Assembly (NCBI RefSeq): GCF_000003815.2
Contig: NC_049991.1
Location: forward strand, 15,396,202 to 15,456,201
Length of the DNA stretch: 60,000 nt
Direction of reading: 5' to 3'
DNA from: Branchiostoma floridae
Taxonomy: Eukaryota > Chordata > Leptocardii > Amphioxiformes > Branchiostomatidae
Shown here piece by piece: positions 22,981 through 32,847 of the stretch (the first letter of the stretch is position 1; every line of letters begins with the position of its first letter). The notes under the pieces are model-generated. The model did no database searches. It saw nothing but the letters and a program-made list of their open reading frames with translations, and was not told the origin of the DNA. The position numbers and the translations under genes are program-made.

Positions 22981-23180
22981 AGCCGTGGTTTCGTAACTCG
23001 CAATCGCACTGCAACATGTTGATCACAAGTCACCGATGATAAGGCATGTGACTGACAACAACACCTTACAATATGTGTAAGTCGCTCGAGCCGTGGTTTC
23101 ATAACTTGTGACTTTTCTTTAAAGGCAATCGCACTGCACCATGCTTGATCACAAGCCACCGACGATAAGACGGTCTGCAT
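22981..23180. repeat. Tandem duplication, about 109-bp period
   Basis: GCCGTGGTTTC.TAACT, GCAATCGCACTGCA.CATG, TTGATCACAAG.CACCGA and GATAAG occur in both copies. A weaker third trace, TGATAAGGTATGTGGCCGAC, lies near 23370. Confidence 0.75.
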
Positions 23181-23576
23181 GCTCTTTTCCGTAAGGCGCA
23201 GGCGGCCTATTTTTATTTCCCGTAACTCGTAAGAAAACCATTTTATCTACGTAATTTGTAGCGAGGCGACCAAATTTATCGTAAATGCCTTCCTTGATTT
23301 AGCGTAATAAGAAGGGGGTTCTTCTGGATTCAGTGTAAATCGTTGTCGGGACCCCCCATGCGGACCCTCATGATAAGGTATGTGGCCGACAACATCACAC
23401 GAATATAGGCCCAACTAAAAGATTCACCTATTATGATTGTCAGTTGTTGTACTTAAAATAAGAGCACCACGTATGTCATGATAGCTGTTCTGTTAGGGTA
23501 AAGAGGACATAACCATCAGCCCAGCCTTTTGGGCACTAAACATAGAACCTTATTTGTAGACACAGACAATTCATAA

Positions 23577-23977
23577 AGCCCCCTTTCCACTAGACGGCGA
23601 TCGCACCGCGACCTCGCGACGACCTACAGTAAATTTGTGTAACCCCTGAATTCATGACTGCCATATATATCATACAAAATGTAAACGTTTGACTTAAAAG
23701 ACAACAAAACGCGTAAAAAGCTTCGTTTTCTATGTGGCATTAGCTGGGCGTTCAGTCAAATCGCTCGGTTGAAGTAGCCTCTACTAACCTCCCTGGGTCG
23801 CTGGAAAAATAATAGAAATGGAGTACATGTCGCAAACTGTACTCCTCGGCCAAACAACTCCTCTGGTGTCTATTTGGCCCAATTTCTACTATTTTTCCTG
23901 CGACCTGAGGAGCCTGGTAGAGGCTACGGTTAATGAAGCGCGGTCGCAACGAGGTCGCGGCTATGTGGAGTGGGGTG
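23577..23977. mobile_element. MITE with CCCCTTTCCAC ends, host of a nested insertion
   Basis: CCCCCTTTCCACTAGACGGC with CGATCGCACCGCGACCTCGC on the left is answered by GCGCGGTCGCAACGAGGTCG and TGTGGAGTGGGG on the right. The 23775-23926 element sits inside it, so this element is the older of the two. Confidence 0.65.
23775..23926. mobile_element. Inner-type palindromic MITE, copy E, with 9-bp target duplication
   Basis: TAGCCTCTACTAACC to GGTAGAGGCTA, with core AAAAATAATAGAAATGGAG and inverse CAATTTCTACTATTTTT. Flanks CGGTTGAAG (23766-23774) and CGGTTAATG (23927-23935) match at seven of nine positions. It lacks the outer CACACGTGCG arms, which shows that the inner unit can move alone. Confidence 0.82.
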
Positions 23978-24178
23978 TAACTGCCAAATGAACACCTGGA
24001 TTGCCCCCGGGGGCATTCAAGTCCACTCAGGAAGAGCTGATGTCTGACGTCTGTCGTGACTCGGCGGGAATGCCCAATTACCTTTTTTGGGAAACAGCGT
24101 AATCCCACCGCATTTGGACATAGATAAACATCTCCCATAAGCGTTCATCGGCAAGGTCTGTAACTAATACATAGCAAT

Positions 24179-24381
24179 AGACTCTACCAGGCCTTCCTAC
24201 GGGGATACGGGACCGTAGAATTCGGCAGAAAAAAATCGGGTAATTGGCCAGGGGAGTCAGTCTACGCTTAGGTTCATGTTCCCCCTCCGGAGTGGCCGAC
24301 CAATTCCTCTGGTAGCAAAAGTCCCCTGGCAAATTATTCTCCCTATAATAGATAGCCAGAGTAGTCAATCTGGTAGAGACT
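24179..24381. mobile_element. Diverged relative of the inner palindromic MITE, copy I
   Basis: AGACTCTACCAGGCC to TCTGGTAGAGACT, with core GGCCAGGGGAGTCAG and CCGACCAATTCCTCTGG. The arms are more diverged than in copies C-F. Confidence 0.6.
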
Positions 24382-25318
24382 TCGGGAAAAAATGTGTCTA
24401 GATCGGACATAGCAAGCTGATCGAACTGTGACAGGCTGAGTTACTCACGAAGGGGCTGTAACTATTCTACAAGCAGAGGTTACAGTCGCTGGGCTAGTAG
24501 CGGCCGCGATTCGTTTTCGGCTCCTTCCCACCGAAAATTCTTTGAGAATAGATATCAAAGTATCGCCATAGTAGCAACATTTTGATCCCCTAAAATAGTT
24601 AACTTGCGTCTAGTCTTGTTTTGGACCCGGTAAACTATACATTTAATAGTGGCGCGCACACACAACTTACGATTTACTATAAAGGTAATTGAGACCAAGG
24701 TTGAGACACACACAACACAAAATAAAATGACAACTGTTTATTTCGTAGACTTTATTTTGTTCGGCTGGAGGAGGATTGTGACAATCTAAACCTATGGCTT
24801 CTTCACGGCGCTTGGTACGAGCGTGGGGGGTTGGCCTATATGCAGTCAGACCAGTCTAAACGGCAAGATACTGAAAATGCATCATAGCCACGTCTAGCTC
24901 TGTGGGAGATATGCACCAGAGGACCTGGGCTTCAGCTTGCTTGGCTATATTGTTTGGCTTGCTAGTTCATATTGTTTAGCCCTTTTAAGCCTGTAATAAA
25001 TACCCTATCCCACCGAGCAACTTTGAGCGAAGTTTGCAAATCAGCCAGCAAAGTCTACTTTTAGAGCAGCGTTATCAACCAGCCGTCGCTTCTCCGTGAG
25101 TCACCGTGAATCTATTTTCGTCCTGTCTTAAGCACCTGCCTTCCTCATTACTCTGATCTCTTCCTCACAAATTTTCCCACCACTAAAATGCTTCCAAGGT
25201 GATTGCGCGGATCCCGACAACAACAGCAGGGGGGAAGAAGGACGCGCATGGGGCTCTTCCATTTCTGTATGTTGTTGTCAGGAAATTGTAGGGAGATTTT
25301 CGTATATTTTACTGGCGT
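24382..25318. other. Intergenic, no gene recognised
   Basis: A solitary ACAAGCAGAGGTTACAG near 24460 is a likely MITE end. The rest shows no coding or repeat structure I can name. Confidence 0.4.
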
Positions 25319-25455
25319 CGAATGGCGAAGTGGCTAGCATAGTGGACTCGAGATACGGAAGTTCCGGGTTGTAGACACAGAGACAGAAGATAACAAGCCA
25401 ATGCCCATACGGCCTAAAAGCCCCATGGGACTACCTTTACCTTTTTATCGAAAAT
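25319..25455 (+). mobile_element. tRNA-derived SINE fragment
   Basis: AATGGCGAAGTGGCTAGCAT resembles an A box and AAGTTCCGGGTTGTAGACAC a B box about 35 bp later. The tail is CATACGGCCTAAAAGCCCCA, then TGGGACTACCTTTACCTTTT. Also resembled by 14331-14380. Confidence 0.55.
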
Positions 25456-25739
25456 AAAGTGCATTTTACGACACATTATATAGATGAAAAGTATTTATAA
25501 ACATGAAAGGGATAATAATGAGACATATCAAGGAAATCAGTTAAAACTAACTGAAGGGACCCTTGGATGCATAAATTGAAATAGAATATAATGTTCATCA
25601 GGGATGCCATGAATATAGCACATTCCATCTAGTCAATCAGTTCATAAACAGTCTGTTCATTGCCAAAACAGCTAATAACCTTGTCCATCTGATATCCATT
25701 ACCAGGATGTTGCAGATACCTCGGCAGCAGTATATATGT

Positions 25740-26100
25740 ACGTCACGTGCGTCCTTCTGGGCAGCGGCGTTATCCTGCACCAGACTCCGCCTCTCATCGC
25801 AACTCATCTAACCCTGAGTCTAACTATTTGACGGTTTGGGCACAACTAGAAGATTTGACAGCGACTTATCTCCACCCTTCTCGGTTGTCTTTACACTTAG
25901 TGTCATGCCGCCTGTCCGGTACATTCTCTGATCTAATCCTCCCACGCGACAGGTGGCCGTACCACTTCAGTTTTATTTTCTGTACTGCGGTTAGGAGGTC
26001 TTCATATATACTATGCCGTACTTCAGTACTGGACAAACGGTCACTGTATGTGATCTCTAGAATTGAATCTTTTTTAGTACCAGACTCCACTCCTCTAGCA
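25740..26100 (-). pseudogene. Decayed non-LTR retrotransposon reverse transcriptase C-terminal remnant
   Basis: The minus-strand frame 26090-25866 reads ITYSDRLSSTEVRHSI, then DLLTAVQKIKLKWYGHLSR. This matches, from memory, the region after the reverse transcriptase fingers-palm-thumb of many animal LINE-type proteins, where the pattern is Y..R.T..EVR..I, DLL..VKKRKLRWYGHV.R. The expected G-R-K...RW.D....W end is not kept: the frame runs on as VPDRRHDTK and stops, so a frameshift is likely. No catalytic domain is present in the window. It is a dead 5'-truncated copy. Confidence 0.8.
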
Positions 26101-27218
26101 TGCTATTCACATTTGCCAAATTTCTACTTAAGCCAAACCTAAACAAGTGATCACCTCGACAAATGGACAACCGCGTTTTGGTGGCTCTTTAGATAATTTT
26201 TCTCAGTCGCACAAATATCGACAACGCTGCCTGTAGTGATTACCTGCCGACATAGACCAAATTTTATAGGTCCCCCGGGTGTTCGTCTTGGGAAGTTTTG
26301 ACCGCATTCTTTCTTTATAGTCAAGGCCGAATCCTTTTCAGAAACCAGAGAAGTTTGGGGAAAGCTAAGGGCACAACACGCCATACGTGCTGTCTACGTG
26401 CCAAAGCGTGGGCAATCTTTTGGGATCCGTAAGCGGTAAGTACCGCCTCCATACGAACTCGTAGGGAATCCGACGGATTTTGGAGCACGCAGAAGAACTT
26501 AACGTGCAGGCAAAACTTTGTGTGCCATCGGGCTGCAGATTCGCTCCCCGGACGTGCCAGTACGGGCGACGCGCCTGCCCTGTACAGCTTGAACGTTTTC
26601 AGAAATACGTGGCCTCCCCCCCCCCCCCCCCCCACAAAAAAAAACGTACGGGCAAATTGCACGTACGGCTGGTTGTACCCTTAGCTTTAGGTGGAAACCA
26701 CGCATTGTACCTGCATGATCAGAGAGGGCGTTGAACCGACACAAACTGTGCACTCGATCACACGGACCAAATTTACCTTCACAAGGACATCAAACATGTG
26801 TCTATCGTGCTCGTATTTCAGAGATGCGATATTTCATTTTCCCTGTTTGGAATTCTATTCACGTCATAGCGTACTAACACGGTGTTCATATTTCTTAGAA
26901 CTGCTCGGGAACTGCTCTTCAGCATGTAAACAACGTATGAAAATATTGAGAAAATCTTACTTTAAATCCCATGGGAAATCGCTAAGAGCCATGAGAACAC
27001 ATATGGCCTTTAACTTGAGGATTCGTATCAATTATAATATGAAGAAAATAATTTTCTCATGCATAGGCAGCAAGCGCGAGCAGAAAACAGATAACATCAT
27101 TTGGTGTTTCGGAAGTTTTCGAAAAAGGCGGCTTTGAAACGTCCAACTTTTTAGAGTCAACAGGGTTCGGAAACGAATTGCAGCGGAGGTGTCGTTTCTT
27201 CTCCTCTGTACAGAGATT
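26101..27218. other. Intergenic, with a long C run
   Basis: A C homopolymer of about 20 bases followed by A9 lies at about 26616-26644. ACGTACGGGCAAATTGCACG follows. No gene recognised. Confidence 0.5.
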
Positions 27219-27335
27219 ATGGCCGGGAAGCGGACCGCAGATGCGCCCATTAAGGAGGTGGCCTCTAATGAATCGCGGGGTCCTCTCGGGTTCAGGCCTC
27301 CCACACAACTGCGTCAATCGCGCGGGCTCAAATGA
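27219..27335 (+). CDS. Possible short ORF or exon in a GC-rich patch, 38 aa
   Basis: ATTATGG context, 38 codons (MAGKRTADAPIKEVASNESR at the start, basic throughout) to TGA at 27333-27335. It lies in a locally GC-rich patch (27180-27420). Nothing is recognised in it and no splice partner was found. It may be chance; listed because composition and start context differ from its surroundings. Confidence 0.12.
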   Translation: MAGKRTADAPIKEVASNESRGPLGFRPPTQLRQSRGLK

Positions 27336-28485
27336 TCCGATGAGCCCGATCACGATGGCGACACCGGCTCAGAGCATCCGCGCACCGAGTGAGAATGGCA
27401 GGCCGCGACCCCCGTGGTACTTGATATGTGAAAGTCGTAAGCCATTAAAAACTTGAAACGTTAAGGCTTTGTAGAAGGCGATAAAGGCATGGCTTACTGG
27501 GTGTAACTTCGAACCTCCCGTCCTATCCTATTAGACGTCTTTTGAGGGAAGTTATATGTTGTGACATGTCATTGCTCGGGAATAATAAAAGAGAGAGACG
27601 TAGCAAAGAGACTACAGGATAATGGTAACAGCAAGTTGACCACTATATCAACCGTGGAAGACTGAATGTGCAGGAAGAGTAATAAAGTTCATGAAAGAGA
27701 ATATATCCGCGAAACCCACTCAAGGAGGCTCAGGGGTCTCAAATGGTATCAACTCAAACTAGGTGTCATAGACTTACTAATACTTTTTCGGCGCATGGCC
27801 GACGTCACTGAAAACTCACAGACGATATTTCTTCAGACAAATCTGTATCTGTATCTATATAACACGCCAACTCGATGTAACAGCTTCTTTGTTCTGTTGC
27901 TTTAGTGATTTAGGCAATACTTTTAATGTTGGTTGCACCTCATCTAACTACCCTAGTTGGTTTTCTACTAGTTTGAGTATGGGAGCCATAGAAAACTTAC
28001 TAGGATTGCACCCAGCCTTTACTGCATTTACCAACATCAAGGTTATCTGAGTGACAACGGATATAACATTCAGCACTCTAAAATCTGTAAGTGTATCGGC
28101 AAAATTGTTGTATCGTTTAACACCGGTGGGGTGCGGTAGGTTAACGCTACTTTACTTCACAGTAGCCATTTAAATAAAAACAATTTCCATGGTGCGCATT
28201 TACCCATGTTATCATTAAGATGGTGCGACTTCTGATATTTGCTGATTCCTAACAAGATTTGGAGGCGGGTGTCAATGCTCGTCATGGGGTTGCTTGTGTA
28301 CCGGAAACGCCGCTCACATAAGCACCTGTGCAGCGTGTGTGACGTCTTATCGGCCGCGTTAAATGCCAGACGTAGGTGGGAACTTCATCTACTGTAGAGT
28401 GCAATTTCACACATGTAATTTATGTCCTCCAGGAATCCAATATGATCTCTTGAAAAGCCATATAGTACTAGGAGGATAAACATGT
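27336..28485. other. Intergenic, no gene recognised
   Basis: Contains a short ATCTGT tandem (27840-27860). No coding sign. Confidence 0.45.
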
Positions 28486-29232
28486 GTCTGATGTATTTCC
28501 CGTGTGTGTAAAGACGTGAAGTGGTGTGGTAATACCCCTGTCACATTATCCACGATCTTCGGGCGTATCGATAAAAGATCGACCATATCTAAGATCGACA
28601 GAGGATTGCGCGTGTTTTTCACCTAAAAACTGCCCCTGCCACATATAAACCATACTTTGTACCTTGTACAATTGTTGTGCAATAAAGTTATTATTGTAAG
28701 CGAGGCTCGGGCGATTGCCGCAGAATCGTCGTCCGATCGATTTTCGCCAAATGTGACAGGGGTATAAGAAACCAGCTGTCATTTTCGCCACCAATATAAA
28801 GTGCATTCAACCGCTGAGCATTCTGTGAGACTTTTGCTTTCCCTTTTAAAAGGCAACCATTTAAAAAAATAAAACATTTTAAAACTCTAATTCTGCTTTA
28901 TGAAAGTCCTCATCAAGTGCGAAATCCTTCGCGCACTCTGTTCAAAGCACGACTCCACAATTAGAGTTTCTCTATCAAAAAAGGACCTGATGTATTTCCC
29001 GTGTGTCTGAAGACCTGAATCAGTGTGGTAAGAAGAAACCAGTTGTCATTTTCGCCACCAACCTAAACATTCAACCGCTGAGCATTCTGCGAGACTTCTC
29101 CTGCTTTGCTTTTAAAAGGCAATCATTTTTAGACTTCTAATTCTGCTTTATGTAAGTCCTCATCAAGTGCGAACTCCTTCACGCACTCTGTTCAAAGCAC
29201 GACTCCACAATTAGAGTTTCAAAAAAGGCCCG
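28486..29232. repeat. Tandem duplication of about 250 bp, first copy interrupted by a MITE
   Basis: Copy 1 (28486-28985) and copy 2 (28986-29232) share CTGATGTATTTCCCGTGTGT, GAAACCAG.TGTCATTTTCG, ATTCAACCGCTGAGCATTCT, TCCTCATCAAGTGCGAA and TTCAAAGCACGACTCCACAA. Only copy 1 has the 232-bp element 28533-28764. Confidence 0.9.
28533..28764. mobile_element. MITE with TACCCCTGTCACAT ends and TAA target duplication, copy 1
   Basis: TACCCCTGTCACAT is inverted as ATGTGACAGGGGTA. TAA lies on both sides (28530-28532 and 28765-28767). Copy 2 of the surrounding duplication has GGTAAGAAGAAACC at the same place, close to the expected empty site. A 3-bp T.A duplication fits PIF/Harbinger-type elements. The interior holds GGGCGTATCGAT, AAGATCGACAGAG and TTGTACAATTGTTGTGCAAT. 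Confidence 0.9.
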
Positions 29233-30187
29233 AGACAGGTGCGGAATACAGCATAAAGCCTCCGCACGTCATAGGCGGTCGCTGCCAGGCAACAGCCTCA
29301 TTTGTGTGGGAGCTCTTCGCTTTCTGCCCTATTTGATAACACGTACTGATTACCCACGTTCGTGCGTCGACGGCGACGTTTCGTGCGTCAAGCGGAAGCA
29401 GCGTGAGCTGCGTCGCCGTAAATAGATTAAGGACTCTTTCTTATCGCGGTCTCTCACGGCGGCGGTTGGCGGGCACAGAAAGCAATCATACGGGCAATTT
29501 CGCCTGATCACCTCTTCTGTACATTATCTACTTTCTTCAAGTACATGTACAAGAAATGCCATCCTTCAGAAAGCACGTTCGTTAAAAGATGAGGTTTATT
29601 AGTAAGACCTCGCTCGTTTAGCTATATCTGTCCAATTTGTTCGAGGTAAGACGTTGAAAAAAACCCCCAAGAACTTGTTTTCATAACTACTAGAGGATGT
29701 TCTTCCAACTAGAGTCAAATACGGAATTTTACTGTTTTTAAAATGCGTTCTATGAAACTAATTGCAAGAACATAACCAGAAAATTACCCTAATTTCTGTT
29801 TCTGACGTTAAAACGTAATCGTTTGTACTGTAAGTAGCTATGTGGTTTTTACATACTTCACTTCATTTTGAATTTTAGCGTTATAGAATCTATTGAAGCA
29901 AAAATTGGTCCAAACCTCTCATGTAGTGGTAGTTTAGTCACATCAAAGCCTCTTCTAGACCTGCTGCCTGTAATTTGAGACCTTGGTGAAGTCATCACGT
30001 AGACTTTGAAAATTGTACACAGTTTAAACCCTTATATATTCAAATTCCATGGAGCTAGCGGCCCGAATTCGCAAATGACTGACAAAGAAATCGCATCGTC
30101 TTTTAAAAAAAATTGAAATCGATCAACAAAGTACAGTACAGGGAGGTGGTGCACTCTAGCAACGAAGTGGGAGTGAGGCGTAAAACA
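29233..30187. other. Intergenic, no gene recognised
   Basis: A GC-rich patch at 29340-29480 (CGTGCGTCGACGGCGACGTT) has no open frame of note. The remainder is AT-rich. Confidence 0.45.
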
Positions 30188-30364
30188 TACTCTCCAAGCA
30201 GAGGTTAAGCTCCAGCTGTTTTTTTAAAGTCTTTTTTATCGGGCTTTCTATCTTTTGTACTTAGGTTTTGAGACAGCAAGATAAAATACAAGATAGAAAG
30301 CCCGATAAAAACGACTAAAAATAACGTTAAAAACAGCCGGAGCCTAACCTCTGCTTGGAGAGTA
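30188..30364. mobile_element. MITE with TACTCTCCAAGCAGAGG ends and 9-bp target duplication
   Basis: Terminal arms TACTCTCCAAGCAGAGGTTA and the exact inverse. Inner arms TATCGGGCTTTCTATCTT and AGATAGAAAGCCCGATA. Flanks CGTAAAACA (30179-30187) and CGTAAAGCC (30365-30373) agree at seven of nine positions. Confidence 0.88.
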
Positions 30365-30598
30365 CGTAAAGCCGACGGTCCCGTATGTGAGGGAGCATTA
30401 GGTCTTAGCCTCAAAATTATCCAACTCAAAAGAACCCAATACACTTATCGAAAAGAGCAGGGATGATCTGGTGTGCTTGGCTTAAAATGCGTGTGCAATC
30501 TCCAGCCTTCCGCTGTTTTTTCACGTGTCACCGTATGACTATGACTGACTGACTTTATCAGGTTTTCTATTTTGTACCGCTTTCTTTTTGTCTCGCGG

Positions 30599-30722
30599 CC
30601 AAGCAGGGGTTCAGCCCCAGTTGTTTTTTTTTTTTTCACTTTTTTTGACGTTTTTATCAGGTTTTCTATTTTGTACCTTTTTTTATGTCTCCTTGCCAAC
30701 CGGAGCCGAACCTCTGCTTGGA
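30599..30722. mobile_element. Second, degraded MITE of the CCAAGCAGAGG family
   Basis: GCCAAGCAGGGGTTCAGCCC and CCGAACCTCTGCTTGGAG bracket TTATCAGGTTTTCTATTTTG. An extra TATCAGGTTTTCTATTTTGT just upstream (30558-30580) is a direct repeat of the same interior. Confidence 0.65.
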
Positions 30723-30836
30723 GTGTATGCCGAATGTAGTGAGACCACTACTAAAAAACATTATGCTTCCCGTCAATTGAGGATGGACAGCTTTACCTTC
30801 ACCGTAATATATCTAACTTTATACGATTCAAAGGTG

Positions 30837-31095
30837 GTTTCACACGTGCGTATATATTCAAGTCCGTATAAGGTCCGTATGGAATTCTTAGTCTCTACCA
30901 GGCTGGAAAAAATGAACAAATATAGACAAATGTGTCAGAGGAGTTGGCTGTCCGGGAAGTATGTGTTGCGACGAGCTAACTTCGCTGGCATGTTATCTGA
31001 CTATATTTGTCCAATTTCTATTATTTTTCCAGTGGAGGCTAAGACTTCCGTACGGACCTCATACCGACTTAAACATATACACACGTGTGAACCCA
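30837..31095. mobile_element. Long palindromic MITE, copy F
   Basis: GTTTCACACGTGCGTATATA, TTCAAGTCCGTATAAGGTCC, TAGTCTCTACCAGG, core GTCAGAGGAGTTGGCTGTCC and its mirror, ending ACACACGTGTGAACCCAC. It is the most complete copy with both outer arms. Confidence 0.85.
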
Positions 31096-31410
31096 CCGTT
31101 ATACAATCAAAACCGCCGGTCACGACGCATGGTGATCTACATCCGGCCTCACGACGCCGGCTGTTTATGAGTAAAACATATCAGCATGTATTAGTGTAGG
31201 CGATCAATCTAAGCACTGCAGTTGTCCGGACGATTGCGTGGATTACGTCCGCAGAATGGGCACGTCCTTATTTAGACATAGACAGGCCGTCTGGTTTGGC
31301 CTTTCCCTTTCAGTTCTGGACACGTGGGAAGGGAAGGCACTAAGCGTGAAAACTAATTCAGCGTTCGGCTGAACTACTTCAGACACGCATGCGATATCTG
31401 TATCTGTGCC

Positions 31411-31601
31411 TAGTCTCCAACCAGACGTGTCAGCTGGATGAAAAAAGAGAAGAATTTGGCCAAATAGGGACAAATAAGTTGCTATGTGTTTTCAGGCAGA
31501 ATTTTGCCTAGGTCAATCAACTCCTACTAGACTTTTATTCCTAATTTGGCCAAAGTTAGGAATAATTACTATTTGCTCAGGCCGGAGTCTGGTAGAGACT
31601 A
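31411..31601. mobile_element. Diverged inner-type foldback, copy G
   Basis: TAGTCTCCAACC..GGTAGAGACTA, with inner GAATTTGGCCAAATAGG and CCTAATTTGGCC. ATCTGTATCTGTGCC-like sequence flanks both sides, but the 9-bp comparison is inconclusive because the target itself is repetitive. Confidence 0.6.
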
Positions 31602-31764
31602 GTATCTGTATCTTTATCTGTGCCCATAACCGGTAGAACGGCTCTAGCCTTCAGCGTAACGGGTCATCTTCGCGGGCACCTAGGTATTACACTGAGCGAC
31701 CTGTCACGCCTAATCTATGCACATCTACCTGTAGGCGTTGTTTATAAGCTTTCTGAGGAGGATA

Positions 31765-31853
31765 TATTCTCCAAACCTCCCTTTCAGCCCTAAGAAACTC
31801 CGTCCACTAAGCCCCAACCCCTCCCCTCCACCGAAACCTCTACTTGGAGAATA
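31765..31853. mobile_element. Short MITE, TATTCTCCAAACC ends
   Basis: TATTCTCCAAACCTCCCTTT and GAAACCTCTACTTGGAGAATA are a decayed inverted pair of the TCTCCAAGCAGAGG family. The centre is pyrimidine-rich (CCCCAACCCCTCCCCTCCAC). Confidence 0.55.
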
Positions 31854-32627
31854 ATGAGAATGATCACGACAGTGATTGGTGACAATAGCTTTAGGGGAAA
31901 AGGAATCTTCGAACACCTCGATCCTTGGTTGATAATCCTATATCTTGCCCATTAACCGTCTAAATAGCTCAACCGCCAAAACAAGATCAGCAAGAAATGG
32001 GGATAAATCTGCAGTTGGATTCAGTATAGATTATGTAGTAGAAATCAAATTAAGCCCGGACACTTCTGTAGAGTTGTCAGAGTGCATTGCAGACTTCGTG
32101 AATCATTATTATCAATATTTCAAAACTGTCACCGAAAGACCAACAGATGGTTAAGAGATGGATTCCAAACTTTTTAAGGTATAATGTACGGCGGGTAGAT
32201 GTGCTATTGAGAACACAGGATAACTGTTACTTTCTAAAACGGGTTTCTATTTCAGTTGTGTGCAATAATATCTAAACGAGGTTCTAAGGACAAAAACCTA
32301 CGTACCTAAATTATGTATACGGAAATACACACAGACATACAGACAGAGAGAGAGAGTGAGAGACGCACCAAACGCAATACCTTCATTTTTGCATGGAGGT
32401 AACAAGTGTGCGAGCAAACACCGACTGAAGCGAAAATAGACGGATTAAAAAATCTCCTCTTGGAAAAAGAAAGTAATTTCCCGCATAGACAATCGGGGAG
32501 AATGTGGACAATCATGCATGCCATGAACGTCCTTCACACACCACGTGGCAGCCTTCACGGGGCATTGGAGATATGTTTAACATGCCGGATATCTGTCTGT
32601 TGTGTTTTCACTCATGGTCGCCTGCGC
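31854..32627. other. Intergenic, no gene recognised
   Basis: A CAGACATACAGACAGAGAGA simple repeat lies at about 32330-32360. No gene seen. Confidence 0.45.
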
Positions 32628-32847
32628 TACCCATGTTACATTATCCACGAGCTTCGGGCGTATCGATGGAAGATCGGCCATATTTAAGATTGACAGAGAG
32701 TTGCGCGTATTTTTCACCTGAAAACCGTCCCTGTCATATATAAGCCATACTTTGTACCTTGTACAATTGTTGTGCAATAAAGTTATAATTAGAAGCGAAG
32801 CTCGGGCGACTGCCGCAGAATCGTCGTCCGATCGATTTTCGCCAAAT
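32628..32847. mobile_element. TACCCCTGTCACAT MITE, copy 2
   Basis: TACCCATGTTACATTATCCA to TCGATTTTCGCCAAAT, collinear with 28533-28764 but lacking the final TGTGACAGGGGTA. The right end is therefore truncated. Confidence 0.85.

Noticed and set aside
25747-26142. 131-codon + strand frame
   Set aside because: It is antisense to the reverse transcriptase remnant, which explains the open frame.
30588-31199. 203-codon open frame, the longest in the repeat region
   Set aside because: It runs through one MITE (30599-30722) and much of another (30837-31095); poly-Phe and Leu come from T runs. It is not a gene.
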